From Rikenellaceae bacterium UBA1749 (GTDB lineage Bacteria > Bacteroidota > Bacteroidia > Bacteroidales > Rikenellaceae), in NCBI GenBank assembly GCA_002315675.1, contig DCHP01000055.1:1-13149 (forward strand): 13,149 nt of DNA. Direction: 5' to 3'. Shown piece after piece: positions 6,570 through 13,149 of the stretch. Position 1 is the first letter of the stretch. Each line of letters begins with the position of its first letter. A program made the position numbers and the translations under genes. The notes under the pieces were generated by a model that searched no databases, had not been told where the DNA came from, and worked only from the letters and a program-made list of their open reading frames with translations.

Positions 6570-7571
6570 TTATTCTGAGACCTGAGTAAAATCAGGAGAA
6601 GAAATTGTCATTTTCTGATTATCAGGAGTGATTAAATAAGCTCCTTCGTCCTGAGATGTGAAATATCCTATGATTTCGGCATGTCCCTTTATTTTTTCAA
6701 AATCTTCCGCTGAAACCGAGAATAACAATTCATAATCATCACCACCATTCAATGTTGCAATCAAAGGATCTGAATTAAGTTCTTCCGCAACCTTTGAAAC
6801 CTGAGCCGCAATTGGTAATTTCTCGACAAAAATCCTAGCCCCAAGGTTATTTGCATGGCAAAGACTTAAAACCCCTGACGACAGGCCTGATGTAAGATCT
6901 GTCATAGAGGTTGGGACAAAATCAAGTTTCCTGAATTCTTCTATTGTTTCCTTTGCGGCAAAAGGTTGTAGGAATGCAGACAATACATACTCATATCCAT
7001 CAAGCAAAGGTTTGACACCTGTCTTTCCTTCAAGCGCCCTGCGTTCTCTTTCAAGAATCTTAAGTCCCATGAAAGCGGCACCAAGTCCTGCCGTAAGACA
7101 GATTAACTGATTATCCTTGGCTCCTTTACGATAGACGCATGACTTCGTATCTACAGAACCAATACAAGTAACGGAGACCATAAAACCAGTTATGGATGGA
7201 GATGTGTTACCACCTATCAGTTCTGCACCATAATATTTGCAGGCTGTTTCCACACCAAGATAGAATTCGTCAATATCTTCGACGGCAAAACGTTTGGATA
7301 TGCCAAGAGCGATTGTTATTTTCTCCGGATTTCCATTCATCGCATAGATATTGGATACAGCCTTAGTTATTGACTTGAATCCAAGATGTTTAAGCGGAAA
7401 ATATTCCAGTGAGAAATCAATACCTTCCAGCATTGTGCATGTCGAAATAAGTTCAGATTTCTTACCACGCCTGATAACTGCTGCATCATCATAGACAATA
7501 GGGAAATTTTCTGATATATGTTCAATAAATTTCACTTTCCCAAATGATGAAATTGGTGTTCTTTCATTCAT
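6570..7571 (-). CDS. thiL: ThiL-like thiamine-monophosphate kinase homologue, active site degenerate
   Basis: ThiL phosphorylates thiamine monophosphate to the diphosphate; this is a 333-residue homologue of normal length with the PurM/AIRS-type two-domain layout. Kept blocks: YDDAAV (27-32), LEGIDF (48-53), FPLKHLGFKS (58-67), YAMNGNP (76-82), GISKRFAVED (90-99), YRKGAK (147-152) and NGGDDYELLF (275-284). Several usually invariant metal/nucleotide Asp are replaced: the STD of the STDxLxEG block reads STC (Cys45), NxSD reads AVSN (Asn74), GGD reads GGN (Asn122), and DISDG reads DLTSG (Ser228). The Gly before DDAA is Tyr27, and the conserved Arg in the PxxR segment is Ala206. The frame is intact, so this is not a decayed pseudogene. 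Either a lineage-specific divergent kinase or a non-catalytic AIRS-fold protein fits. A weak promoter-like GATATTTG lies at 7596-7603. No other thi gene is nearby. Confidence 0.8.
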   Translation of the reverse strand: MNERTPISSFGKVKFIEHISENFPIVYDDAAVIRRGKKSELISTCTMLEGIDFSLEYFPLKHLGFKSITKAVSNIYAMNGNPEKITIALGISKRFAVEDIDEFYLGVETACKYYGAELIGGNTSPSITGFMVSVTCIGSVDTKSCVYRKGAKDNQLICLTAGLGAAFMGLKILERERRALEGKTGVKPLLDGYEYVLSAFLQPFAAKETIEEFRKLDFVPTSMTDLTSGLSSGVLSLCHANNLGARIFVEKLPIAAQVSKVAEELNSDPLIATLNGGDDYELLFSVSAEDFEKIKGHAEIIGYFTSQDEGAYLITPDNQKMTISSPDFTQVSE

Positions 7572-7635
7572 AACTACTTCTTTTTTTCAGTTGCGCAAAT
7601 ATCGGAATTTTTTTGCAATGAATTGAAACTGAATG

Positions 7636-7665
7636 TTGAAATGGCAATTCTTTTGACTACTTTTG
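7636..7665 (+). promoter_or_regulatory. Promoter of adk
   Basis: TACTTTTG (7658-7665) matches the TAnnTTTG -7 consensus. A TTG at 7636-7638 gives a 19-base spacer, right for the -33 element. Transcription would start near 7670, giving a leader of about 22 bases before the ATG at 7693, with no Shine-Dalgarno sequence, as is common in this phylum. Confidence 0.6.
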
Positions 7666-7692
7666 TGAAGTTTTCGTTTAAAATTTACTCAA

Positions 7693-8271
7693 ATGCTTAA
7701 TATAGTATTATTCGGCCCTCCAGGTGCGGGCAAAGGCACCCAAGCAGAATTATTAGAAAAAAAATATGGTTTTCTCCATCTTTCTACAGGAGACGCAATA
7801 CGTCAGCAGATTGCTGAAAAAACTCCACTTGGACTGAAAGTTGAGTCCCAGATGGCATCCGGAGGACTGGTTGAAGATGATCTTGTATGTCAGATAGTAG
7901 CAAGTTATGTCACTTCGCATACAAAAGGCACTGGAGTCATTTTTGATGGATTTCCCCGTACAACTGCCCAGGCAGAAAGATTCGATATAATTCTTAAAGA
8001 AAATGGCCAGAAAGTATCATCAATGATTGCATTGAAGATTCCTGATGAAGAAATTTTCAGACGTATTATTGAAAGGGCAAAAGTATCTGGCAGAGCTGAC
8101 GATCAGGACCCAGCAATAATCAAGAATCGTCTTGACACTTACAATGCTCAGACTGCAATAGTTGCAGATTTCTATAAGTCTCAGGGAAAATACCATGAAA
8201 TTGACGGAACGGGAACAATTGCTGAAGTTAACAAAAGTCTTTGCGATTTAATAGATACCTTGATGAAATAG
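7693..8271 (+). CDS. adk: Adenylate kinase (short-LID type)
   Basis: Cytoplasmic enzyme that interconverts ATP + AMP and 2 ADP, setting the adenylate energy balance. The P-loop GPPGAGKGTQ is at 8-17, the AMP-binding STGD at 31-34 and the DGFPRT signature at 85-90. After the IIERAKVSGRADDQDP segment (125-140) the chain goes straight to the NRLDTYN helix, so the LID is the short form without a zinc-binding insertion, which accounts for the 192-residue length. Later catalytic arginines (in RAD at 134-136 and NRL at 145-147) are in place. It stands alone on the plus strand with its own promoter and a hairpin terminator 43 bases past the stop, and is not next to hpt or obgE as I recall for Bacteroides. 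The ATG at 7693 is the only sensible start, as the P-loop begins 7 residues later. Confidence 0.96.
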   Translation: MLNIVLFGPPGAGKGTQAELLEKKYGFLHLSTGDAIRQQIAEKTPLGLKVESQMASGGLVEDDLVCQIVASYVTSHTKGTGVIFDGFPRTTAQAERFDIILKENGQKVSSMIALKIPDEEIFRRIIERAKVSGRADDQDPAIIKNRLDTYNAQTAIVADFYKSQGKYHEIDGTGTIAEVNKSLCDLIDTLMK

Positions 8272-8313
8272 ATAGAGACAATAATATAGTCAGAAGTACA
8301 TAGCAAAATTGAC

Positions 8314-8351
8314 AACAATAGGGCGCCTGATTATTTTGGCGCCCTATTGTT
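8314..8351. terminator. Bidirectional terminator between adk and infB
   Basis: A perfect 14-bp inverted repeat, AACAATAGGGCGCC (8314-8327) and its complement (8338-8351), encloses a 10-base AT-rich loop. It lies 42 bases past the adk stop and 37 bases past the infB stop, so it can serve both converging transcripts. Neither side has a long U-run: the plus side continues ATTAGACATT, the minus side GTCAATTTTGC. The arms themselves end in AT-rich sequence. Confidence 0.8.
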
Positions 8352-8388
8352 ATTAGACATTGCGTTATTATTTTTCTATCTGAATAGA

Positions 8389-11253
8389 TTACAGTTTCCT
8401 TGCTATTTCAGTTACCACATACCCTTCAATAAAGTCTCCCACCTTAATATCATTGTAGTTTTCAATATTCAGACCACAATCCTGACCGACGGTAACTTCC
8501 TTGACATCATCCTTGAATCTTCTAAGAGAGCCAAGTTTCCCTGTGTATACAACAATACCATCTCGGATGATACGTATCTGAGAAGTACGGTTAAGTTTAC
8601 CCTCCCGGACAATACAACCAGCCACTGAACCAACTTTTGAAATCTTAAAGACTTCCATTACTTCTGCAGAGCATGTAACTTCTTCCTTGGTCTCAGGAGC
8701 TAACATACCTTCAATAGCATCCTTAATTTCATTTATAGCATCGTAAATTATTGAATACAAACGTATTTCAATTTCTTCCTTGTCTGCAATCTTCCTGGCC
8801 GCATTTGATGGTCGCACCTGGAAACCGATGATTACGGCATTTGATGCTGCAGCCAATAGAACATCAGATTCTGAAATCTGACCTACTGCCTTATGTATTA
8901 CATTGACCTGAACTTCTTCAGTAGATAGTTTGAGCAGTGAATCTGCAAGAGCCTCAATTGAACCATCAACATCAGCCTTAATAATGATATTAAGTTCCTT
9001 GAAGTTACCGATTGCAATACGTCTACCGATTTCATCAAGTGTAACATGCTTCTGTGTTCTAATACCCTGAACACGCTGAAGTTGTTCCCTTTTTGTTGCT
9101 ATTTCACGTGCAGATCTATCATCATCCATTATGTTGAATGTATCACCGGCCTGTGGCGCACCATTCAGTCCAAGAACCAGAGCAGGTGTTGCAGGAGGTG
9201 CCTCGTTAATTTTCTTTCCCCTTTCATTAAACATCGCTTTCACACGACCCGAGAAGGTTCCCGCCAACATTACATCTCCAACCCTCATTGTTCCATTCTG
9301 AACAAGAACTGTAGCCACATAACCACGCCCCTTATCCAAAGATGATTCTATAATTGAACCGACAGCCTTTCTATTAGGATTTGCTTTCAAATCCAGCATA
9401 TCAGCTTCAAGACAAACTTTTTCAAGTAGCTGTTCTACACCAAGACCTGATTTTGCTGAGATGTCCTGAGACTGATATTTACCACCCCAATCCTCAACAA
9501 GATAATTCATTGCTGCAAGTTCTTCTTTTATCTTTTCGGGTGAGGCATTTGGTTTGTCAACCTTGTTGATTGCAAATACAATTGGAACACCCGCAGCTTC
9601 CGCATGACTGATTGCTTCCTTTGTCTGAGGCATTACGGCATCATCAGCTGCAACAATAATGATTGCAACATCTGTAATCTTGGCACCACGTGCACGCATA
9701 GCGGTGAAAGCTTCGTGACCTGGTGTATCCAGAAATGTCACCCTTCTTCCACTTTCAAGTTTTACACTGTAGGCACCAATATGCTGAGTAATACCACCGG
9801 CTTCACCAGCAATTACATTAGTCTTACGGATGTAGTCGAGAAGAGATGTCTTTCCATGGTCAACATGTCCCATTACTGTAACTACAGGAGAACGGAGTTG
9901 AAGGTCTTCCTGACGATCCTCTTCATTTTCAATAGCCTCCTGAATGGATGCAGAAACGAACTCAATCTTATAACCGAATTCTTCAGCGATAATTGCAAGC
10001 GCTTCGGCATCAAGTCTTTGATTGATTGACACCATAAGCCCTAGATTCATACATGCTTCAATAACCTTGTTGACAGAGACATCCATCATTGTAGCAAGTT
10101 CACTTACAGTCACGAATTCTGTTACTTTAATAATCTTGCTTTCCTGCTGTTCGTTTTCAAACTCCTCTGCCATTCTTTCATGAATAGCATCACGTTTGTC
10201 TCTACGATACTTTGAGCTCTTTGTCTTGCTGCTCTTGTTGGTTAGGCGTGATAGGGTATCCTTAATCTGCTTCTGAACTTCTTCCTCACTGACCTCCTCG
10301 CGGATTACAGGTTGAGGTCTGTTCTGGAATTTATTTTTTTTCTTGTCCCTTCTGTTGTTCTGCCCCTGATTGCCTCCGTTTGAATCATTGTTCTGACCAC
10401 CATTTTGAGAACGATTGTTGTTATTGTTCTTACGGGACTCGTTTATTTGCTGAGAAATATCGACTTTACTCTTCTTTATTCTACTTCTCTTGCCTCGTCT
10501 TTCATCTGATTTAACAGGAAGCTCTATTTTCCCGACAATTTTTGGTCCGGACAGACGTTCAACTGTTGATAACGGAGCTTGATGGGATGGTCTGAAATCT
10601 TCATCCTCATCAACAGAATTTTCCTGAGACCCTTCTACTGGTTCAAAATCCATTGTACTGTCTTCAGCTATATCGGCGTTATGTTCAATCTTAGCTTTTT
10701 TCACAAAATCATTATCAGCTGAAGCTTTTTTATCATCTGCAGTATCAGCATCCACGACCTTGTCATGTCTTTCTTCTAATGGAGCAGTTTCTGAAGCTTG
10801 CTTATCGTTATTGGAATCTGCTTTTTCTTGAACAGAAACGCTTTCGTGCTCTGATTTTTCAGATTTTGGCGGAATATTCTGAATGTCGTCAGCAGCAGTA
10901 TTGGCTTTTTTGTCATTATTTGGTTTTGAATCCAGGTCAATCTTACCCAACACCCTTATTTCATGAGTGTACAGGTTAGTCTTTACCGTTATTTCCTTAA
11001 CTTCTTCTTCCCTGTTATCTTTACTATCCTCAATAGTAACAGTTTCATTAGGAACATGAAGTTTCGAAGCAATCTCCGTCTTCTGCACTTTTCCACCATA
11101 TTCAGCATGGAGCAGTTCAAGAGAATGTTCATCCAAAATTGTTGCTGCAGTAGCTGCCACACCTTTCTTAGCAAGAGAATCAATCAGACTTTGCACTCCC
11201 ACTTTATATTCGCGTGCCAAACTTACTAATCTTACTTTTTTACTTTCCGCCAT
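8389..11253 (-). CDS. infB: Translation initiation factor IF-2
   Basis: GTPase that brings initiator fMet-tRNA to the 30S subunit and promotes subunit joining. The start is set to ATG 11253 (MAESKKVRL); a TTG two codons upstream is less likely. The protein has 954 residues. The IF2_N helical domain is at about 1-53, followed by a long charged linker (55-370) with two GKI-type segments (VLGKIDL near 101, IVGKIEL near 240) and an Asn/Gly/Gln-rich, then Lys/Arg-rich run at about 271-310. A second IF2_N-like region lies at about 378-435. The G domain carries GHVDHGKT (462-469), DTPGHE (509-514), NKVDKP (563-568) and a SAKSG motif. Beta-barrel domains, the C-terminal fMet-tRNA-binding domain and the end (ARKL) are complete. 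It is last in the rimP-nusA-infB operon, 24 bases after nusA; no ylxR gene intervenes. No Shine-Dalgarno sequence is visible. Confidence 0.97.
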   Translation of the reverse strand: MAESKKVRLVSLAREYKVGVQSLIDSLAKKGVAATAATILDEHSLELLHAEYGGKVQKTEIASKLHVPNETVTIEDSKDNREEEVKEITVKTNLYTHEIRVLGKIDLDSKPNNDKKANTAADDIQNIPPKSEKSEHESVSVQEKADSNNDKQASETAPLEERHDKVVDADTADDKKASADNDFVKKAKIEHNADIAEDSTMDFEPVEGSQENSVDEDEDFRPSHQAPLSTVERLSGPKIVGKIELPVKSDERRGKRSRIKKSKVDISQQINESRKNNNNNRSQNGGQNNDSNGGNQGQNNRRDKKKNKFQNRPQPVIREEVSEEEVQKQIKDTLSRLTNKSSKTKSSKYRRDKRDAIHERMAEEFENEQQESKIIKVTEFVTVSELATMMDVSVNKVIEACMNLGLMVSINQRLDAEALAIIAEEFGYKIEFVSASIQEAIENEEDRQEDLQLRSPVVTVMGHVDHGKTSLLDYIRKTNVIAGEAGGITQHIGAYSVKLESGRRVTFLDTPGHEAFTAMRARGAKITDVAIIIVAADDAVMPQTKEAISHAEAAGVPIVFAINKVDKPNASPEKIKEELAAMNYLVEDWGGKYQSQDISAKSGLGVEQLLEKVCLEADMLDLKANPNRKAVGSIIESSLDKGRGYVATVLVQNGTMRVGDVMLAGTFSGRVKAMFNERGKKINEAPPATPALVLGLNGAPQAGDTFNIMDDDRSAREIATKREQLQRVQGIRTQKHVTLDEIGRRIAIGNFKELNIIIKADVDGSIEALADSLLKLSTEEVQVNVIHKAVGQISESDVLLAAASNAVIIGFQVRPSNAARKIADKEEIEIRLYSIIYDAINEIKDAIEGMLAPETKEEVTCSAEVMEVFKISKVGSVAGCIVREGKLNRTSQIRIIRDGIVVYTGKLGSLRRFKDDVKEVTVGQDCGLNIENYNDIKVGDFIEGYVVTEIARKL

Positions 11254-11277
11254 AGACAATAAATAATAATAAATTTT

Positions 11278-12510
11278 CTATTCAAATTCTTTCTTAAGGA
11301 TTGAAACTACTTCATCGATAGTTTCAAGTTCAAGATCGGTACGTGTTGCCAATTCATCCTTATCAAGTTTTAGCACGGCACGTGCTGTATCAAGACCGAT
11401 AGCCTTAAACTGATCAATGATCCAAGGTTCGATTTCATCTGTAAATTCCAGCAAATCAACATCTTCCTCAACATCATCCTCTACACCTTCTCTGTAGATA
11501 TCAATTGAATAACCAGTCAGCATATTTGCCAATTTGATATTCTGTCCACCTTTACCGATAGCAAGTGATATTTCACTTGGTTTCATATGCACTTCAGCCT
11601 GTTTGTTTTCCTCATCAATAAAGATTGATGTAATCTTTGCAGGATTCAAGGCACGCTGAATAAGAAGCTGAAGATTTGTTGTATAATTTACAACATCAAT
11701 ATTTTCACCCTTAAGTTCCTTGACTATTGAGAAAATTCTAGAACCTTTTACACCAACACATGCGCCTACTGGATCTATTCTTTCATCATAACTTTCAACA
11801 GCGACTTTGGCTCTTTCACCAGGGATACGTACAGTCTTCTTGATTGTAATCAATCCGTCAAAAATTTCTGGAACTTCTACCTCAAACAATCTTTGCAGGA
11901 ATTCAGGAGCCACACGAGAAAGAGTTATTTTCGGCTGATTGTTAATCATTTCTGCTTTCTTAACAATAGCCTTTACAGTATCTCCCTTGCGGAAGAAATC
12001 ACTAGGTATCTGTTCTGACTTAGGCAGGAATAGTTCATTTTCCTCATCATCAAGGATTAGTATTTCCTTCTTCCATGTCTGATACACTTCACCTGTTATC
12101 AGTTCCCCTACTTTTTCCTTATACTTGAGGTAAAGATTATTCTTTTCAAGTTCAAATATTTTACTTGCTAGATTCTGACGTATAGCAAGAACTGCGCGAC
12201 GAGGGAAATCCTCCGGTTTGAGCTGTTCTGCAACATCTTCACCGACTTCATAAGTCTCATCCAGCTTTTTTGCATCTGTCAATGAAATCTGATGAGTAGG
12301 ATCCTCAACTTCGTTATCTTCAACAACCACACGATTGCGCCATATTTCAAGGTCACCTTTTTCAATATTAACGATAACGTCAAAAGTTTCATCTGAACCG
12401 TAAACCTTCTGCAACATATTACGGAATACCTCTTCAAGGACTCCCATCATAGTAGCACGGTCGATGTTTCTGAGTTCTTTGAACTCGGCAAATGTACTTG
12501 TAAGATTCAT
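11278..12510 (-). CDS. nusA: Transcription termination/antitermination factor NusA
   Basis: RNA-polymerase-binding factor controlling pausing, termination and antitermination. The 410 residues show an N-terminal RNAP-binding domain (1-about 125, with NLASKIFELEKNN), an S1 RNA-binding domain (about 133-200: GELITGEVYQTWKKEI to KITLSRVAPEFL), KH1 (about 230-290, GVKGSRI at 253-259) and KH2 (about 295-340, GKGGQNIKLA at 319-328). After an acidic spacer (EDDVEEDVDLLEF) comes a helix-hairpin-helix-like tail (about 360-410) resembling one E. coli-type acidic repeat. Length and order are those expected in Bacteroidota. The ATG lies one base after the rimP stop, with no Shine-Dalgarno sequence, so translation is likely coupled to rimP. 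infB follows 24 bases downstream. Confidence 0.97.
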   Translation of the reverse strand: MNLTSTFAEFKELRNIDRATMMGVLEEVFRNMLQKVYGSDETFDVIVNIEKGDLEIWRNRVVVEDNEVEDPTHQISLTDAKKLDETYEVGEDVAEQLKPEDFPRRAVLAIRQNLASKIFELEKNNLYLKYKEKVGELITGEVYQTWKKEILILDDEENELFLPKSEQIPSDFFRKGDTVKAIVKKAEMINNQPKITLSRVAPEFLQRLFEVEVPEIFDGLITIKKTVRIPGERAKVAVESYDERIDPVGACVGVKGSRIFSIVKELKGENIDVVNYTTNLQLLIQRALNPAKITSIFIDEENKQAEVHMKPSEISLAIGKGGQNIKLANMLTGYSIDIYREGVEDDVEEDVDLLEFTDEIEPWIIDQFKAIGLDTARAVLKLDKDELATRTDLELETIDEVVSILKKEFE

Positions 12511-12511
12511 T

Positions 12512-12991
12512 TTATTTTATTGTTATTATTTCCTTTACTGATATGCCATCCACTACTTTGATTTCATCTTCATGGCGAACCATATGAGGGCGCTTATCAC
12601 CTTCGTTCTTCTCCTTTTTCTCATAAGAGAGTGAGATTGCAACATATGAACCTTCATTCTTGCAATCTTCAAGTATCCCGGAGATTCTGACCCCATCAGC
12701 ATTCTTGACTTCAACTGTTTTGCCAATAGCCTTTTGATACTGACGGAAAACTTTGAAAGGATATCCTATACCAGACGAGATAACTGTAAGGGAGAAGTCC
12801 TCCTTATCCCTATCAAGACCCGCTTCTATCAATCTGCTCAGATTTGAGCAGTCTTCAATCGAAACCCTGTCCATGCTATCGACTTCAACTTCTATATCAT
12901 TTTCCCGTGATACCGTAACATCAACAAGGAACATCTGAGTCTCAGTCAATGCTTTTTCTGCAATACATACTATTTTTTCTCTGTCAATCAT
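12512..12991 (-). CDS. rimP: Ribosome maturation factor RimP
   Basis: Cytoplasmic factor for 30S subunit maturation. The chosen ATG at 12991 gives 159 residues beginning MIDREKIV, the usual kind of RimP start; an in-frame TTG at 13009 would add six residues (MFNPED). GAGGA lies one base before the ATG, too close for an ideal ribosome-binding site but one of the few purine-rich starts in the window. The N-terminal alpha/beta domain covers about 1-80 (FLVDVTVS; VSIEDCSNLSRLIEAGLD; FSLTVISSGIG), and an SH3-like C-terminal domain follows from about 85 (YPFKVFRQYQKAIGKTVEV). Usual LEVSSPG reads LTVISSG, as in divergent Bacteroidota copies. It is first in the rimP-nusA-infB operon, with a good promoter and a leader hairpin. 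Confidence 0.92.
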   Translation of the reverse strand: MIDREKIVCIAEKALTETQMFLVDVTVSRENDIEVEVDSMDRVSIEDCSNLSRLIEAGLDRDKEDFSLTVISSGIGYPFKVFRQYQKAIGKTVEVKNADGVRISGILEDCKNEGSYVAISLSYEKKEKNEGDKRPHMVRHEDEIKVVDGISVKEIITIK

Positions 12992-13011
12992 ATCCTCAGG
13001 ATTAAACAAAA

Positions 13012-13033
13012 GAAGGAGACAAACGCCTCCTCC
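13012..13033 (-). promoter_or_regulatory. Hairpin in the rimP-nusA-infB leader
   Basis: In the predicted leader RNA, GGAGGAG (13027-13033) can pair with CTCCTTC (13012-13018), giving 7 pairs including one G-U around an 8-base loop. The stem is followed by TTTTGTTTAAT on the transcribed strand. It lies between the promoter and the rimP start and looks like a weak terminator or attenuator, or a structure competing with ribosome binding. Confidence 0.5.
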
Positions 13034-13046
13034 ACCCTTTCACCTG

Positions 13047-13080
13047 CAAAGGTAGATAAAAAAAGATAATTCACCACAAA
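13047..13080 (-). promoter_or_regulatory. Promoter of the rimP-nusA-infB operon
   Basis: Minus-strand TACCTTTG (13047-13054), followed by CA, matches the -7 element TAnnTTTG exactly. TTTG at 13077-13080 fits the -33 element with a 22-base spacer. Transcription would begin near 13042, leaving a leader of about 50 bases before the rimP ATG at 12991. Confidence 0.65.
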
Positions 13081-13086
13081 AAATAT

Positions 13087-13094
13087 TATTTTTG
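13087..13094 (+). promoter_or_regulatory. Possible divergent promoter leading out of the window
   Basis: Plus-strand TATTTTTG fits TAnnTTTG but has no -33 partner. Downstream are a short odd palindrome (CTCAATAATTGAG) and only a 9-codon frame (13115-13144) before the edge. If real it serves a gene to the right of the window. AT-rich sequence makes a chance match likely. Confidence 0.2.
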
Positions 13095-13149
13095 CCTCAA
13101 TAATTGAGAAAAATATGAAAAAATTTCGGGAGTTTGACACTTAAAATTT

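Noticed and set aside
6571..6600. CTGAGA near the end of thiL, resembling the conserved box of a TPP riboswitch
   Set aside because: It lies on the opposite strand within the last codons of the thiL homologue; no other TPP-aptamer segment or suitable downstream gene is present.
3454..7571. A polysaccharide-utilisation locus centred on the TonB-like protein
   Set aside because: No susD, glycoside hydrolase, sulfatase or hybrid sensor gene is nearby; both neighbours are housekeeping genes.
9604..10029. 141-codon plus-strand open frame inside infB
   Set aside because: Antisense shadow of the highly conserved IF-2 G domain, which accounts for the DNA; the translation has no domain features.
10330..10450. 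Asn/Gly-rich low-complexity stretch within infB as a possible repeat or insertion
   Set aside because: IF-2 linkers between the N-terminal and G domains are variable and commonly low in complexity; the frame is intact and there are no flanking repeats.
11251..11259. TTG start two codons upstream of the infB ATG
   Set aside because: ATG at 11253 gives the standard IF-2 beginning (MAESKKVRL), and no upstream signal favours the TTG.
13115..13144. Nine-codon plus-strand frame (MKKFREFDT) after a possible divergent promoter
   Set aside because: Too short, in AT-rich sequence at the window edge; no sign that it is a real leader peptide.

Overview
The window looks like a chromosomal segment of an AT-rich member of the Bacteroidota, most likely a Bacteroidales gut-type bacterium. 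Four things point that way: the translated proteins resemble Bacteroides-type homologues; there is a 955-residue TonB-receptor-like outer-membrane protein with a carboxypeptidase-regulatory N-domain; Shine-Dalgarno sequences are nearly absent; and the Bacteroidota promoter element TAnnTTTG recurs in the intergenic gaps. Most of the window is housekeeping. I see no insertion sequence, CRISPR array, tRNA, rRNA or phage gene.

Layout, left to right. A gene-free left edge (1-192) carries an outward-facing promoter. A two-gene plus-strand operon follows: a lipoprotein-type nitroreductase and hypoxanthine phosphoribosyltransferase (hpt). The hpt 3' end overlaps, tail to tail, the end of a minus-strand FecCD/BtuC-type ABC permease. 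Next on the minus strand is a two-gene operon (free methionine-R-sulfoxide reductase, then an exported thioredoxin-fold protein) closed by a hairpin plus U-tract terminator. After that come the large outer-membrane beta-barrel protein with its own terminator hairpin, a 248-base gap, and a thiL homologue. On the plus strand, adk stands alone with a good promoter. It converges on the minus-strand rimP-nusA-infB operon, and a perfect 14-bp inverted repeat separates the two. The rimP operon promoter and a leader hairpin lie at the right edge.

Functional themes are translation and transcription machinery (rimP, nusA, infB), nucleotide metabolism (hpt, adk), redox repair (msrC, thioredoxin-like protein, nitroreductase), cofactor or metal handling (FecCD permease, thiL homologue) and the cell surface.

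The most interesting observation is that the thiL homologue keeps the fold and the Bacteroidota ThiL backbone but has lost several Asp residues of the metal/ATP site (Asp to Cys, Asn, Asn and Ser). This suggests a pseudoenzyme or a re-purposed paralogue. Also worth a look are the topological mismatch in the msrC-thioredoxin operon, the hairpin in the rimP-nusA-infB leader, and the near-leaderless promoter of the orphan FecCD permease.
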